From JAWKIW01 sp046331175 (GTDB lineage Bacteria > Actinomycetota > Acidimicrobiia > Acidimicrobiales > Acidimicrobilacustridaceae): a stretch of 64,000 nucleotides of DNA. This document shows, one piece after another, positions 1-7,819 of the stretch; the stretch's first letter is position 1, and each line of letters starts with the position of its first letter. The DNA is taken from NCBI GenBank assembly GCA_046331175.1, contig JAXLRI010000004.1, positions 372,001 through 436,000 of the forward strand. Reading direction: 5' to 3'. The translations under genes and the position numbers were made by a program. The notes beneath the pieces were generated by a model, which was not told the origin of the DNA, made no database searches, and saw nothing but the letters and a program-made list of their open reading frames with translations.

Positions 1-253
1 CCCTGATGGCGTGCTCGGCGTCGACCTCGGCGGCGTGCCGGGCTTCGACCTCGGCGGCGTGCTCGGCTTCGGCCCGGGCGTGGCGCTCGAGCTCGGGGCG
101 GGCGTGCTCGGCCTCGGTGGCCTTGACGGTCACGACCGCCGGGAGGTCCGCCCGGCCGGGGGCGGGGCGGGCATCGTCGGTGGCGGCGAAGGCGACGCCG
201 GCGGTGCTGAGCACGATGGCGGCTCCGGCGGCGAAGATGGGCAGACGGCGCAT
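1..253 (-). CDS. Secreted His/Glu/Ala-repeat protein (C-terminus outside window)
   Basis: Only the first 84 codons lie in the window. The start is an ATG at 253, preceded by a good ribosome site (GGAGGACCCCC). The first ~24 residues form a signal peptide: Arg-Arg-Leu, an Ala/Val/Leu-rich core, then AFA-A as a likely signal peptidase I site. A Pro-rich spacer follows. From about residue 45 the chain becomes a charged repeat of eight residues, EHAAEVEA / RHAAEVDA / EHAI, preceded by looser copies. It looks like an extended or coiled-coil region, and the regular His could bind metal, but that is inference. No family was recognised and the end of the protein cannot be seen. Confidence 0.7.
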   Translation of the reverse strand, partial: MRRLPIFAAGAAIVLSTAGVAFAATDDARPAPGRADLPAVVTVKATEAEHARPELERHARAEAEHAAEVEARHAAEVDAEHAIR

Positions 254-356
254 TGGGGGTCCTCCTGGACGGTGGTGCCTGGTGGCGGTGGCTGGCGAGC
301 TGGGGTACGTCGACCACGATGCGCCCGCACGGGTTGTCCCCTCCCCTGGCCTTCCC

Positions 357-373
357 TAAGCGCTCGTTAAGCG
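357..373. promoter_or_regulatory. 11-bp-spaced direct repeat, possible response-regulator site
   Basis: TAAGCG occurs at 357-362 and again at 368-373, exactly 11 bases apart, about 100 bases upstream of the secreted repeat protein. Two half-sites on the same helix face are typical of OmpR/PhoB-type regulators. No regulator is encoded nearby, so the assignment is a guess. Confidence 0.3.
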
Positions 374-512
374 TCACGGGGCGCGACCGGAGGCCGCCGG
401 GCGTCCACCGCGGCGCCACGCGGCGACCGACGTCGAGCTGGGCGCGGTGAGCAGGACGGCTCGAGGTCGGTTCGCATCGACCGCCCCGGCCGGGGCGGAC
501 CGTCGCCCGAGG

Positions 513-1391
513 TCAGGCGCGGCGCTCGGCCAGGCGCACCGCCCGTTCGAGCAGCCCGGGCGCGTCGATGCGCTCGCACACCTCGGGCAGCGCCGGCGTG
601 GGCCCGGTCCACTCGAGCTCGTCGACGTTCGCCACCGTCGGCGCGTCGGTCTCGATGGTGGCGATGCGCCGGAACAGCACGGCGAGCTCGAGGTCGGACT
701 GCAGGGTCGCGGCCAGCTTGGCGCCGCCCCGAACGCTCACGTCCCAGTCGCCGGCCAGGGCCGGGATGTCCTCGAGGTGGCCGTAGCGGGCGAGGACGGC
801 CGACGCCGACTTCGCCCCCCATCCCGGCAGGCCCGGGAACCCGTCGGCCGAGTCGCCCACCAGCGCGAGGTAGTCAGGGATCGACGCCGGCGGCACCCCG
901 AACTTCTCCTCCACCCCGGCGGCGTCGAACACCACGGCCTTGCGGCGATCGACCTGGACCACGCGGTCGCCCACCACGCACTGGCCGAGGTCCTTGTCGG
1001 GCGTGCAGATGCGGACCTGCTCGACGCGCGGGTCGGCGGCGGCCAGCGCAGCCGAGGCACCGAGCGCGTCGTCCGCCTCGAACTCGACCATGGGGAAGAC
1101 CGCGAAGCCGGCCGCCTCGAGGGCCTCCTCGAGCAGGCCGAACTGGGCGAGGAGGTCGGTGGGCATGCCCTCGCTCGTCTTGTAGCCCGGCCACAGGTCG
1201 TTGCGGAACGACTCGATGACGTGGTCGGTGGCGATGCCGACGTGGGTGGCGCCCTGCTCGAGCAGCATCAGGCACGACCCCACCACCCCGCGGGTCGCCG
1301 CCACCTCCCGCCCGTCGTCGGTCACGTGCGACGGCAGCGCGAAGTGGTAGCGGAACAGCTCGTAGGTGCCGTCGACGAGGTGGACGATCAT
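513..1391 (-). CDS. Stand-alone 5'-3' exonuclease (FEN/PolI N-terminal type)
   Basis: The 292-residue protein matches the 5'-3' exonuclease domain found at the N-terminus of DNA polymerase I and in FEN nucleases, without a polymerase domain. Metal-binding acidic motifs are visible: VDGTYELFR near the start, EADDALG around residue 110, TPDKDLGQ around residue 135, and the helix-hairpin-helix segment GDSADGFPGLPGWG around residues 180-195, which binds duplex DNA. Expected role: removing RNA primers or 5' flaps. The ATG at 1391 has the hexamer CAGGCT ending six bases upstream, a likely -10 box giving a leaderless mRNA. It is monocistronic as far as can be seen. The family call is secure; whether it duplicates a PolI domain elsewhere is unknown. 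Confidence 0.9.
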   Translation of the reverse strand: MIVHLVDGTYELFRYHFALPSHVTDDGREVAATRGVVGSCLMLLEQGATHVGIATDHVIESFRNDLWPGYKTSEGMPTDLLAQFGLLEEALEAAGFAVFPMVEFEADDALGASAALAAADPRVEQVRICTPDKDLGQCVVGDRVVQVDRRKAVVFDAAGVEEKFGVPPASIPDYLALVGDSADGFPGLPGWGAKSASAVLARYGHLEDIPALAGDWDVSVRGGAKLAATLQSDLELAVLFRRIATIETDAPTVANVDELEWTGPTPALPEVCERIDAPGLLERAVRLAERRA

Positions 1392-1525
1392 CCGACGAGC
1401 CTGTCACACCAGGGGTTTCGGGGCTCCGGGCCCGAGAGGCTGGGGCGAGGATGCGGCCCGGACCCCCGCCCTCGACCGCTGGCGCGAAAGCCCTTCCGGC
1501 CCTCTGTGCGCGCGGACCCAAACCG

Positions 1526-1797
1526 AGCGCCGCCGAGGCCGACCGGTGGGCTGCGGAGCACGCCCTCGGGCTCATCCCGAGGTTCCCGGCGAGGATCCAC
1601 GACACCACCGTCGCCCGCTCCGACGGCAGCCGGCGTTGGTCTCCGCGGTCGCTGCCGAGGGCACCGACCGGGCTGCGGTCCTCGACGCTGCACTCGACGT
1701 CGGCCGTCTCGAGCTCGACCTGCCCTTGGGCCCGCCGCGTCGACCTGTTCGTCCTCGACGATGGTCACGCCTGGACCGTCACCCCATCGCCGACGCC
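1526..1797 (+). pseudogene. Possible frameshifted remnant of an unknown gene
   Basis: This 450-base gap (1392-1840) has no intact gene, but coding-like protein runs through it in shifting plus-strand frames. One frame gives EADRWAAEHALGLIPRFP and continues to about 1625. The next frame gives VSAVAAEGTDRAAVLDAALD and GRLELDLP to about 1725. The first frame then resumes with VDLFVLDDGHAWTVTP. Codons in each piece keep high G/C at third positions. This suggests a gene broken by two frameshifts, either decay or sequencing indels. No family was recognised. Chance open frames are common at this GC content, so confidence is low. Confidence 0.3.
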
Positions 1798-1840
1798 TGA
1801 TCCCGCGAGTCCCTCCTCTGGGTGCCACGGCCTCCGGGCA

Positions 1841-2458
1841 TCACCAGCCGAACGACTCGGCCCGCGCGGCCAGCTCGCGATCGGCCGTCGTCGGCTCGCA
1901 CGACCCGAGCCGGCTGCCGTCGGCACGCACCCCCACCCAGGTCGAGGATGTGTACGGGGCGACCACCGGCGAGGAGACCCAGCTGAGGTCCTGGCCGTAG
2001 AACTGCGACGACGCCACGACGCCGTCGATCACCTCGATGACGCCATCTCGCCCGTAGCCCACGAACGACCCCGACTCGACGTCGAGGGCGAAGATGAGGT
2101 CGGTGACCTCTCCGACCCAGCGAGCGGCCCCCGACTCGGGCGGGGGCGTGTCCCTGGACAGCAGTCGGTCGTAGAGCGCCGCCACGTCGGCGCACGAGGG
2201 GTTGGCGTGCAACGGTGGCATCGTCACCGGCAGCGAGACCGGTGGCGGGTACGTGGGACCGCGGGCCTCGCCCAGCGTTCCGCTGATGATCACCGTGGTG
2301 ACCGGCGGCGTCGTCGTCGGCCGCGGCGGCGCCTGCCCGGGGATCATCACGATGGCCGGTGGTCGCCGAGCCCAGCGAGCATCGTCGGACCGCGCCACCA
2401 CCAACGCCACGAGCACCAGGGCCACCGTCGCCACCGCCGCTCCGTATCGCCTGTGCAT
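1841..2458 (-). CDS. Membrane-anchored protein of unknown function
   Basis: The 205-residue protein starts at ATG 2458 with a ribosome site (GAGGCGGACC). One N-terminal hydrophobic segment at residues 7-23 (AAVATVALVLVALVV) anchors it or acts as an uncleaved signal. A Pro/Thr-rich linker (residues 35-80) leads to an extracytoplasmic domain of ~120 residues with two Cys (NPSCADVAALYDR and GSCEPTTAD) that could form a disulfide. The phrases LIFALDVESGSFVGYG and TSSTWVGVRADG suggest a small beta-rich domain. No family was recognised. A TAGGCT hexamer lies about 50 bases upstream of the start and could be its promoter. Confidence 0.7.
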   Translation of the reverse strand: MHRRYGAAVATVALVLVALVVARSDDARWARRPPAIVMIPGQAPPRPTTTPPVTTVIISGTLGEARGPTYPPPVSLPVTMPPLHANPSCADVAALYDRLLSRDTPPPESGAARWVGEVTDLIFALDVESGSFVGYGRDGVIEVIDGVVASSQFYGQDLSWVSSPVVAPYTSSTWVGVRADGSRLGSCEPTTADRELAARAESFGW

Positions 2459-2606
2459 GGTCCGCCTCGCTTCGCCGCCGCGCCTCCCGTCGGGCGCGCC
2501 ATCAGCCTATGACGGCGTCGTCGACCGATCGAGGTCCGGGTCGCCGTCGAGGGAGCCGCCGACACCCTCGGCGGCCACCATCGCTCCGCAGACCCGCTCG
2601 GTCGGG

Positions 2607-3602
2607 TCAGGCCGCTGACGCTGGCTGCGGCTCGAGTGCGACGGCGTCCTTCGCTCGACCGGCGGCGATGACGAGGGCGTCGATGACCTCGTCGGAGGCC
2701 GCGGTCATCGGGGCGCGGAGCGAGGCCGAGGCGAGCTCGCCGCGGCGGGCGAGGGCCCCCTTCCACCCCGACGGGCTGGGCTCGCGGAAGCCGATGGTGA
2801 CGACGGGGAGCAACGCCTCGGCCAGCGCCACCGCTCGTCGGTGGTCGCCCGCGAGCGCAGCGGCGACCACGTCGACGAACATCGGTGTGCACAGGTGCGA
2901 CGACGCCGCGATGGCCCCGGCTCCCCCCAGCAGGATCGTCGGGACGATGAAGGCGTCGTCGCCGGCGAGCACCTGGAAGCCGGGGCGGGCCCGGGCCAGC
3001 AGCTCGAGCGTGTCGACGTCGAGGGCGCCGACTGACTGCTTGATGCCGACCACCCGCGGATGATCGGCGACCGCGAGCAGCGCCGCGGCGTCCAGGGGCA
3101 GACCGGTGCGGTACGGCACGTGGTAGGCAACGATCGGCACCGGGCTGGTGTCGGCGACGGCGGCGAAGTGGGCGACGACGCCGGCCGCCGACGGCCGCGT
3201 GTGCGGCGGCACCATCACGAGCGCGGCGACGGCGGACGTTCCGGAGGTCAACCGCTCCACCTCGTCGATGGTCGTGGCCGTGCTGCTGGTCGCGGCCCCG
3301 ACGATCAGCCGACGGCCGGCAGCGACGCAGGCGCGATCGCACACCTCGACCACGAGCCGCCGTTCGGCCGGATCGAGGGTGGCGGGCTCGCCCGTCGTGC
3401 CCAGGGCGACGAGCCCGGTGACCCCGTCGGCGAGGAGGCGGCCAGCCAGCCGCTCGAGGGCGACCACGTCGACCCGTCCGCCATCGTCGAACGGCGTCAC
3501 GATCGGCACCCACAGGCCGCGCAGGTCGCGAGCGAGCTCCGGCGCCGTGCGATCGGCAGGGCGGGCGAGGGACGTCGGGGCGGTGCTGGGCGACGGGTCC
3601 AT
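2607..3602 (-). CDS. Dihydrodipicolinate synthase/N-acetylneuraminate lyase family protein
   Basis: This is a class I aldolase-fold (TIM barrel) protein of 331 residues. Family signatures are present: ALGTTGEPATL (binding of the keto-acid carboxylate), AYHVPYRTG (the catalytic Tyr motif, normally YNVPxRTG) and VGIKQSVG (the Schiff-base Lys). Members condense or cleave pyruvate-type keto acids; this one need not be the lysine-biosynthesis DapA, because it stands alone beside a LysR regulator and has a ~25-residue N-terminal extension. The ATG at 3602 was chosen because GGTGGGG precedes it; an upstream in-frame start at 3656 would run into the regulator's promoter. Divergent from the LysR gene, which probably controls it. 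The substrate cannot be read from the sequence. Confidence 0.85.
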   Translation of the reverse strand: MDPSPSTAPTSLARPADRTAPELARDLRGLWVPIVTPFDDGGRVDVVALERLAGRLLADGVTGLVALGTTGEPATLDPAERRLVVEVCDRACVAAGRRLIVGAATSSTATTIDEVERLTSGTSAVAALVMVPPHTRPSAAGVVAHFAAVADTSPVPIVAYHVPYRTGLPLDAAALLAVADHPRVVGIKQSVGALDVDTLELLARARPGFQVLAGDDAFIVPTILLGGAGAIAASSHLCTPMFVDVVAAALAGDHRRAVALAEALLPVVTIGFREPSPSGWKGALARRGELASASLRAPMTAASDEVIDALVIAAGRAKDAVALEPQPASAA

Positions 3603-3627
3603 GGCCCCACCGTGACGCATCCCATGC

Positions 3628-3642
3628 AGAACGAACAGTTCT
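3628..3642. promoter_or_regulatory. Palindrome, probable LysR-family binding site
   Basis: A perfect inverted repeat AGAAC-N5-GTTCT sits in the gap between the divergent DapA-like and LysR genes. Length and symmetry fit a LysR-type box, usually placed so that the regulator controls both its own gene and the divergent one. Confidence 0.55.
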
Positions 3643-3661
3643 GATATCTTCGCCATGGCAT

Positions 3662-3672
3662 AACGTTTCGTT
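3662..3672. promoter_or_regulatory. Second short palindrome at the LysR gene start
   Basis: AACG-TTT-CGTT is a perfect 4-bp-arm palindrome ending one base before the ATG at 3674. With the site at 3628-3642, 34 bases away centre to centre, it could form the second half of a LysR regulatory region (autorepression). Confidence 0.35.
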
Positions 3673-3673
3673 G

Positions 3674-4555
3674 ATGATGGACCTCGTCCAGCTCCGCTCG
3701 TTCGTCGAGGTCGCCGAGCGCGGCACCGTCGCGGCGGCCGCCGCCGCCCAGGGTTACACCGCGCCGGCGGTCTCGCAGCACCTCGCGAAGCTCGAAGCCG
3801 AGCTGGGCGCGACGCTGTTCGACCGGGTGCGCGGCCGGCTCGAGCTGAGCCCGGCCGGGATCGCGCTGATGCCAGTGGCGATGGACATGCTCGACCTGGA
3901 CGCCCGGGGTCGCGCTGCCGTCGCCCAGCCCGACGTCGCGCCCCACGTGGTGATCGCCGGCTTCGCGTCCGCCGTGGCCGCGGTGGTCGTCCCCCGCCTC
4001 GGCCGGCTGCGGGCGGTGGCCACCGTCGAGCTGCGGGAGGTCGAGGACGACGAGGCGCTTCGCGACCTCGGGCTGGGAGCCGTCGACCTTGTGCTGACCC
4101 AGGAGTACGAGGGCATGCCGATCGAGCGGAACCGGCGCTTCACGTTCACGCCGCTCGTCACCGACCGGCTCGTGCTCGTGCTGCCGCCCGACCGGAAGCG
4201 ATCCACGCGCGTCGCCGCGCTCGGCGACGAGCCCTGGCTGCTCAACGGCCAGGCGACCAGGTGCGCGCAGGCCACCCGCCACCTGCTCGCCGGCGCCGGC
4301 ATCGACCCGCCCGTGGTCGGCGCCATCGGCGACCACGGCACGCTGCTCGCCCTGGTCGCCAGCGGGCAGGGCGTCACCGTGCTGCCGTCGCTGGCGCTCG
4401 GCGACCGGGCCCACGACGTCACCGTCGCCGCCGAGGACCTCGGCATGCACCGCACCATCCTCGCCGTCACCCGCAGCGCGACCACCGCGATGCTCACCCC
4501 GGTCCTCGACGTCCTCGGCCGGCGGAAGCCTCGCCGCCGCCCGCGCCACCCCTGA
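3674..4555 (+). CDS. LysR-family transcriptional regulator
   Basis: A 293-residue regulator with the usual LysR layout. The N-terminal winged helix-turn-helix (residues ~3-62) contains LRSFVEVAERGTVAAAAAA and SQHLAKLEAELGATLFDR, which match the family DNA-binding consensus. The remaining ~200 residues form the periplasmic-binding-protein-like effector domain (VVIAGFASAVAAVVVPRLG onward). There are alternative starts at TTG 3671 and ATG 3677; ATG 3674 is the middle choice and the difference is trivial. It is divergent from the DapA-like gene with two palindromes between them, so that gene is its most likely target and the effector is probably a keto acid or a related metabolite. Confidence 0.9.
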   Translation: MMDLVQLRSFVEVAERGTVAAAAAAQGYTAPAVSQHLAKLEAELGATLFDRVRGRLELSPAGIALMPVAMDMLDLDARGRAAVAQPDVAPHVVIAGFASAVAAVVVPRLGRLRAVATVELREVEDDEALRDLGLGAVDLVLTQEYEGMPIERNRRFTFTPLVTDRLVLVLPPDRKRSTRVAALGDEPWLLNGQATRCAQATRHLLAGAGIDPPVVGAIGDHGTLLALVASGQGVTVLPSLALGDRAHDVTVAAEDLGMHRTILAVTRSATTAMLTPVLDVLGRRKPRRRPRHP

Positions 4556-4657
4556 CGCCGGCGCGTCTGCACGGTCACCGAGCCACCCGCGGTCGATCGG
4601 TCGGGTCGTCGGCCGAGGCGGGCGACCTCGGCGACGGCCCCTCTACGCTGACCGGCC

Positions 4658-5281
4658 ATGGCGACGGACGACGACATCTACACCGAGCCCGACCTCGACC
4701 CCGACACGCTGGCCAACCTCGGGCCCCTCACGCCGATGGCCGGCATCTTCGAGGGCACCGCCGGCACCGACGTCCACCCGGTCGCCGGCGGCAGCGAGAC
4801 CGACGTCTACGTCGAGCGGTACGAGCTGCAGCCCATCGATCCCCAGACCAACGGACCGCAGTACTTCTACGGTCTGCGCTACCACGTCCACATCACCAAG
4901 CCCGGCGAGGTGGAGACGTTTCACGACCAGGTCGGCTATTGGCTCTGGGAGCCCGTCACCGGCACCGTCGTGCAGTCACTCGCCATCCCCCGAGCCCAGG
5001 TGGCCATGGCCAGCGGAACGGCGGCCGCCGACGCGACGACGTTCACCGTGCGGGCAGAGCGCGGGTCGACGGTCTGGGGCATCTGCTCGGGCCCGTTCCT
5101 CGAGCGCAACTTCACGACGACCGCCTTCGAGATCACCGTGTCCACCGGTGACGACGGCACGTGGTCCTACGACGAGACCACCACGTTGCTCATCCCCGAC
5201 CGCGACGAGCCGTTCCTGCACACCGACATGCACCACCTCACCAAGGTCGGCGAGCCGACGCCGAACCCCCTCGCCCGCTGA
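4658..5281 (+). CDS. Nitrobindin/FABP-like heme-binding beta-barrel protein
   Basis: The 207-residue soluble protein resembles the nitrobindin (THAP4 C-terminal, DUF1794) family. It opens with LGPLTPMAGIFEGTAGTD, corresponding to the family's leading strand (normally L..L.GTWxGxG), followed by alternating strands such as HDQVGYWLWEPVTGTVVQS. Family members bind heme b in a 10-stranded barrel and react with NO or peroxynitrite. The proximal His cannot be pinned down here, but HTDMHHLTKV near the C-terminus is a candidate. The protein is about 40 residues longer than typical nitrobindins. The start ATG 4658 follows TACGCT (4644-4649) by eight bases, suggesting a leaderless mRNA. Confidence 0.7.
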   Translation: MATDDDIYTEPDLDPDTLANLGPLTPMAGIFEGTAGTDVHPVAGGSETDVYVERYELQPIDPQTNGPQYFYGLRYHVHITKPGEVETFHDQVGYWLWEPVTGTVVQSLAIPRAQVAMASGTAAADATTFTVRAERGSTVWGICSGPFLERNFTTTAFEITVSTGDDGTWSYDETTTLLIPDRDEPFLHTDMHHLTKVGEPTPNPLAR

Positions 5282-5315
5282 TCGTGCGGCGACGTGGTAG
5301 GCGCGCCGAGGTCGG

Positions 5316-6161
5316 TCAGGTGAGGACGCCGACCCGGCCGGTCTCGAGGTCGTAGACCGACGGCACGATGAGGAGGCGACCCTCCTCCACCGCGGCAGCG
5401 AGAGCGGGACTGGCGGCGACGAGGGCGTCGGCCTGCACCTTGGCGTTGGCGTCGATGGTCTTCTGCAGCTGGTCGCCCTTGTTGGAGGTGGGCTGGGCCA
5501 CCTTCACCGCCGGCTGGATGGCGTCGGTGAGGGGCGCGAACTCACCGGCGGCCATCTTCCCCGTCGACACGTCGATGGCCGCCTTGACCGCGCCGCAGTT
5601 GGAGTGGCCCATGACGGTGATGAGGTCGACGCCGAGCACCTCCACGGCGTAGACGAGCGACGCCACGCTGGCGGGGTCGGCGATGTTGCCCGCCACCCGC
5701 ACGTCGAAGATGTCGCTGATGCCCTGGTCGAAGATGATCTCGGGGATCACGCGGGAGTCGGCGCAGGCGAGGACGGCGATGAACGGGTCCTGGCTGTCGG
5801 CGAAGCTCTTGCGCAGCTCGACGCCCTGGTTCGGGTGCAACGGAGCTCCGGTGGCGAAGCGCTCGTTGCCGGCCTTGAGGGCCTCGAAGGCCTGGGCCGG
5901 ATCGGTGGGCCGCGGCGTGGTGGGCGCCGGCACCGCCGTGGTGCCCGGCAGGCTCGTGGACGTCTGGCCGGCACCGCTGGTGGAGGTCTGTGCCGAGGCA
6001 CCGGAGCCGTTGGACGACCCGCACGCGCTGAGCGCCGCGCCCACCGCGGCGCCGGCGGCGACGTAGGCACCCCGAGCGAGCAGCTGGCGTCGCCCGAGCG
6101 TCGGCGGCGGGGGCAGGGCCTCGTGCGCGTCGTCGTGGTCGTGGTCGTGGTCGTGCCCCAT
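5316..6161 (-). CDS. Tat-exported lipoprotein beta-carbonic anhydrase
   Basis: This protein of 281 residues converts CO2 to bicarbonate. The beta-class zinc ligands are visible: Cys and Asp of CADSRV, and His and Cys of HSNCGAV. The N-terminus is unusual: MGHDHDHDHDDAHE, then LGRRQLLARG, a hydrophobic stretch, and LSAC as a lipobox. Together RR and LSAC indicate Tat export and lipid anchoring outside the membrane, followed by a Ser/Thr/Pro linker of ~40 residues. The His-Asp tract lies ahead of the cleavage site and so would be lost on maturation. Start ATG 6161 is supported by GGGAGGGGACCG; a longer frame to 6371 lacks this and is Arg-rich. Divergent from the PH-like gene at 6359. Confidence 0.9.
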   Translation of the reverse strand: MGHDHDHDHDDAHEALPPPPTLGRRQLLARGAYVAAGAAVGAALSACGSSNGSGASAQTSTSGAGQTSTSLPGTTAVPAPTTPRPTDPAQAFEALKAGNERFATGAPLHPNQGVELRKSFADSQDPFIAVLACADSRVIPEIIFDQGISDIFDVRVAGNIADPASVASLVYAVEVLGVDLITVMGHSNCGAVKAAIDVSTGKMAAGEFAPLTDAIQPAVKVAQPTSNKGDQLQKTIDANAKVQADALVAASPALAAAVEEGRLLIVPSVYDLETGRVGVLT

Positions 6162-6358
6162 CGGTCCCCTCCCGATCTCGCCGCGCCGCCGCTGCTGGCC
6201 GCCGGCGTTCCGTCCCGCACGGCGAGCGTACCCAGCGGTCGGGAGCAGGGGCCGACGTGGTGGGAGCACCAACGGTCCGAAGGACCCATCGCACGAGCCG
6301 AGCCCATCCCCTACATTCCCGCTGCCCGCCGGCACACCACTCAACTCGAGGAGACCCC

Positions 6359-6868
6359 ATGGCCCACGCACCCCGTCACGTCCCCGACCAGGTCGCTCCC
6401 GACCTCGAGGACGGCGAGACCCTCGTCGCCGCCACCGAGGCCGACCACCGCAGCAGCGGCGGCGCCGCCATCGGATTCGTCTTCTCCGGCCTGTTCTCGA
6501 ACGTCGTGTCCAAGGCCGAGGAGGGCGACGGCGGCGACGAGCAGCTGCACCTGCCCTATGGGCCGGTGCTGGTCGCCGTCACCGACAAGCGGATCCTCCT
6601 GTACTCGCGCGACCTGAACCTGGAGAACGGCGACCCGAAGCTCGTCGTGGCCGTCGACCCGAGCACCGTCAAGGGCGCCCGCCACGGCTTCGACCCGCTG
6701 AGCGACACCCTCGAGCTCGAGTTCGCTGACGACTCCAAGCTCACGCTCTACCTCGACACGTTCAACCACAGCGGCCAGGTGATCAAGGGCATCCGGGCGC
6801 TGGTGCGCCCCGAGGCCGCCGCCGCCGACGACGCTGCGGCCGACGCCGACGGCGGCTCGTCCAGCTGA
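6359..6868 (+). CDS. PH-like domain protein of unknown function
   Basis: The 169-residue protein has no signal peptide. Its middle part (VLVAVTDKRILLYSR, then KLVVAVDPSTVKGARHG, then LELEFADDSKLTLYLD) follows the strand pattern of bacterial PH-like domains, in which a phrase like vavTdkRllly is characteristic. A short hydrophobic stretch (AAIGFVFSGLFSNVV, residues ~37-51) and a C-terminal Ala/Asp tail flank it. The start ATG 6359 was chosen for its ribosome site CGAGGAGACCCC. The function is unknown; PH-like domains often bind lipids or proteins at the membrane. It shares a divergent promoter region (6162-6358) with the carbonic anhydrase. Confidence 0.75.
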   Translation: MAHAPRHVPDQVAPDLEDGETLVAATEADHRSSGGAAIGFVFSGLFSNVVSKAEEGDGGDEQLHLPYGPVLVAVTDKRILLYSRDLNLENGDPKLVVAVDPSTVKGARHGFDPLSDTLELEFADDSKLTLYLDTFNHSGQVIKGIRALVRPEAAAADDAAADADGGSSS

Positions 6869-6898
6869 CCAGCGGTCACTGCACCACGACGAACGACG

Positions 6899-6924
6899 GG
6901 AGCCGGGCCCACGGGCTCGGCTCC
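6899..6924. terminator. Hairpin between convergent genes
   Basis: GGAGCCGGGCCC and GGGCTCGGCTCC form a ~11-bp stem with one G-U pair and a very short loop, in the 62-base gap between the convergent PH-like gene and methyltransferase. No U-tract, as usual in high-GC genomes. It could serve both directions. Confidence 0.55.
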
Positions 6925-6930
6925 GTCGCG

Positions 6931-7731
6931 TCAGCGCCGGCCCACGACGGTGACCATGCCGACGGAGGCGAAGAACCGGCCGTTCCGCGCCAGCGCCACC
7001 AGGTCCTCGACGTCGGCGAGGGCCTGGTCCCGCTCTCCTGCCGGCGCACCGAGGGCGATGGTGCGGATCGGCAGCCCGAGCGGCCCGTCGCGCTCGGCAG
7101 GGTCGTCGGGGTCCCACGAGGACAGCACCGCCGCGTGCACCTGCACGTCGAGCCCGTGCAGCCCGAGGTCGGCGAGCAGGCGGGGCAGACCGCGCGCCAT
7201 CTCCGGCCGCGGCACCCAGCCGAGCGCGGCCGATGACAGCCGCCGAGCGGCCGCCGGGTCGGGGTGGTCGATGACGAACGAGCCCCAGTCCGTGTCGGTG
7301 ACGGCGACGAGCCCTCCGGGCCGTGCGATGCGGGCCAGCTCGACCAGCTCGGCGCGTGGGTCGTCGGTCCACTGCAGGACCCGCTCGGCCCGGACCAGCG
7401 CGGCGCTGCCGTCGGCGATCGGCAGCGACGCCACGTCACCCTGGAGCGCGAGCGCGACCGGGTGGCGCACCCTCGCCGTCACGAGCATGGCGGCCGAGGT
7501 GTCGACGTCGACCACGGTCGCCCCGACCGGTGCCGCCGCGCCGAAGGTGCCCGGCCCGGCGCCCACGTCGACCACGAGGTCGCCCGCGCCCACCCTCGCC
7601 TGGTCCCAGACCCACCAACGGGCCGCCTGCACGGCCGGCCAGGCGTCGGTGGCGTCCATCATCGCCACCAGCCGCTCGGTCTCCCCGTCGTCGACGTCGC
7701 GGAAGGTGCGGGTGGGGTCGGGTTCGACCAT
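6931..7731 (-). CDS. Class I SAM-dependent methyltransferase
   Basis: A 266-residue Rossmann-fold methyltransferase of the Methyltransf_11 (UbiE-like) type. Motif I is VVDVGAGPGTFGAA (residues ~53-66), followed by VVDVDTSAAML (acidic residue for the SAM ribose) and LQGDVASLPIADGSAALV (motif II/III). The C-terminal part (YDQALADVEDLVALARNGRF-type helices) would bind the substrate, which is unknown. The start ATG 7731 follows TAGCCT (7738-7743 on this strand) by six bases, a likely leaderless arrangement. Convergent with the PH-like gene. Confidence 0.88.
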   Translation of the reverse strand: MVEPDPTRTFRDVDDGETERLVAMMDATDAWPAVQAARWWVWDQARVGAGDLVVDVGAGPGTFGAAAPVGATVVDVDTSAAMLVTARVRHPVALALQGDVASLPIADGSAALVRAERVLQWTDDPRAELVELARIARPGGLVAVTDTDWGSFVIDHPDPAAARRLSSAALGWVPRPEMARGLPRLLADLGLHGLDVQVHAAVLSSWDPDDPAERDGPLGLPIRTIALGAPAGERDQALADVEDLVALARNGRFFASVGMVTVVGRR

Positions 7732-7819
7732 CGCCGGAGGCTAGCGACCACCGACGAGCGCCCGAGCGGACGTTCCCTGGCGGGACGGGGAGGGCGCGCG
7801 TGGCTCGTCTCCTGCCCCG

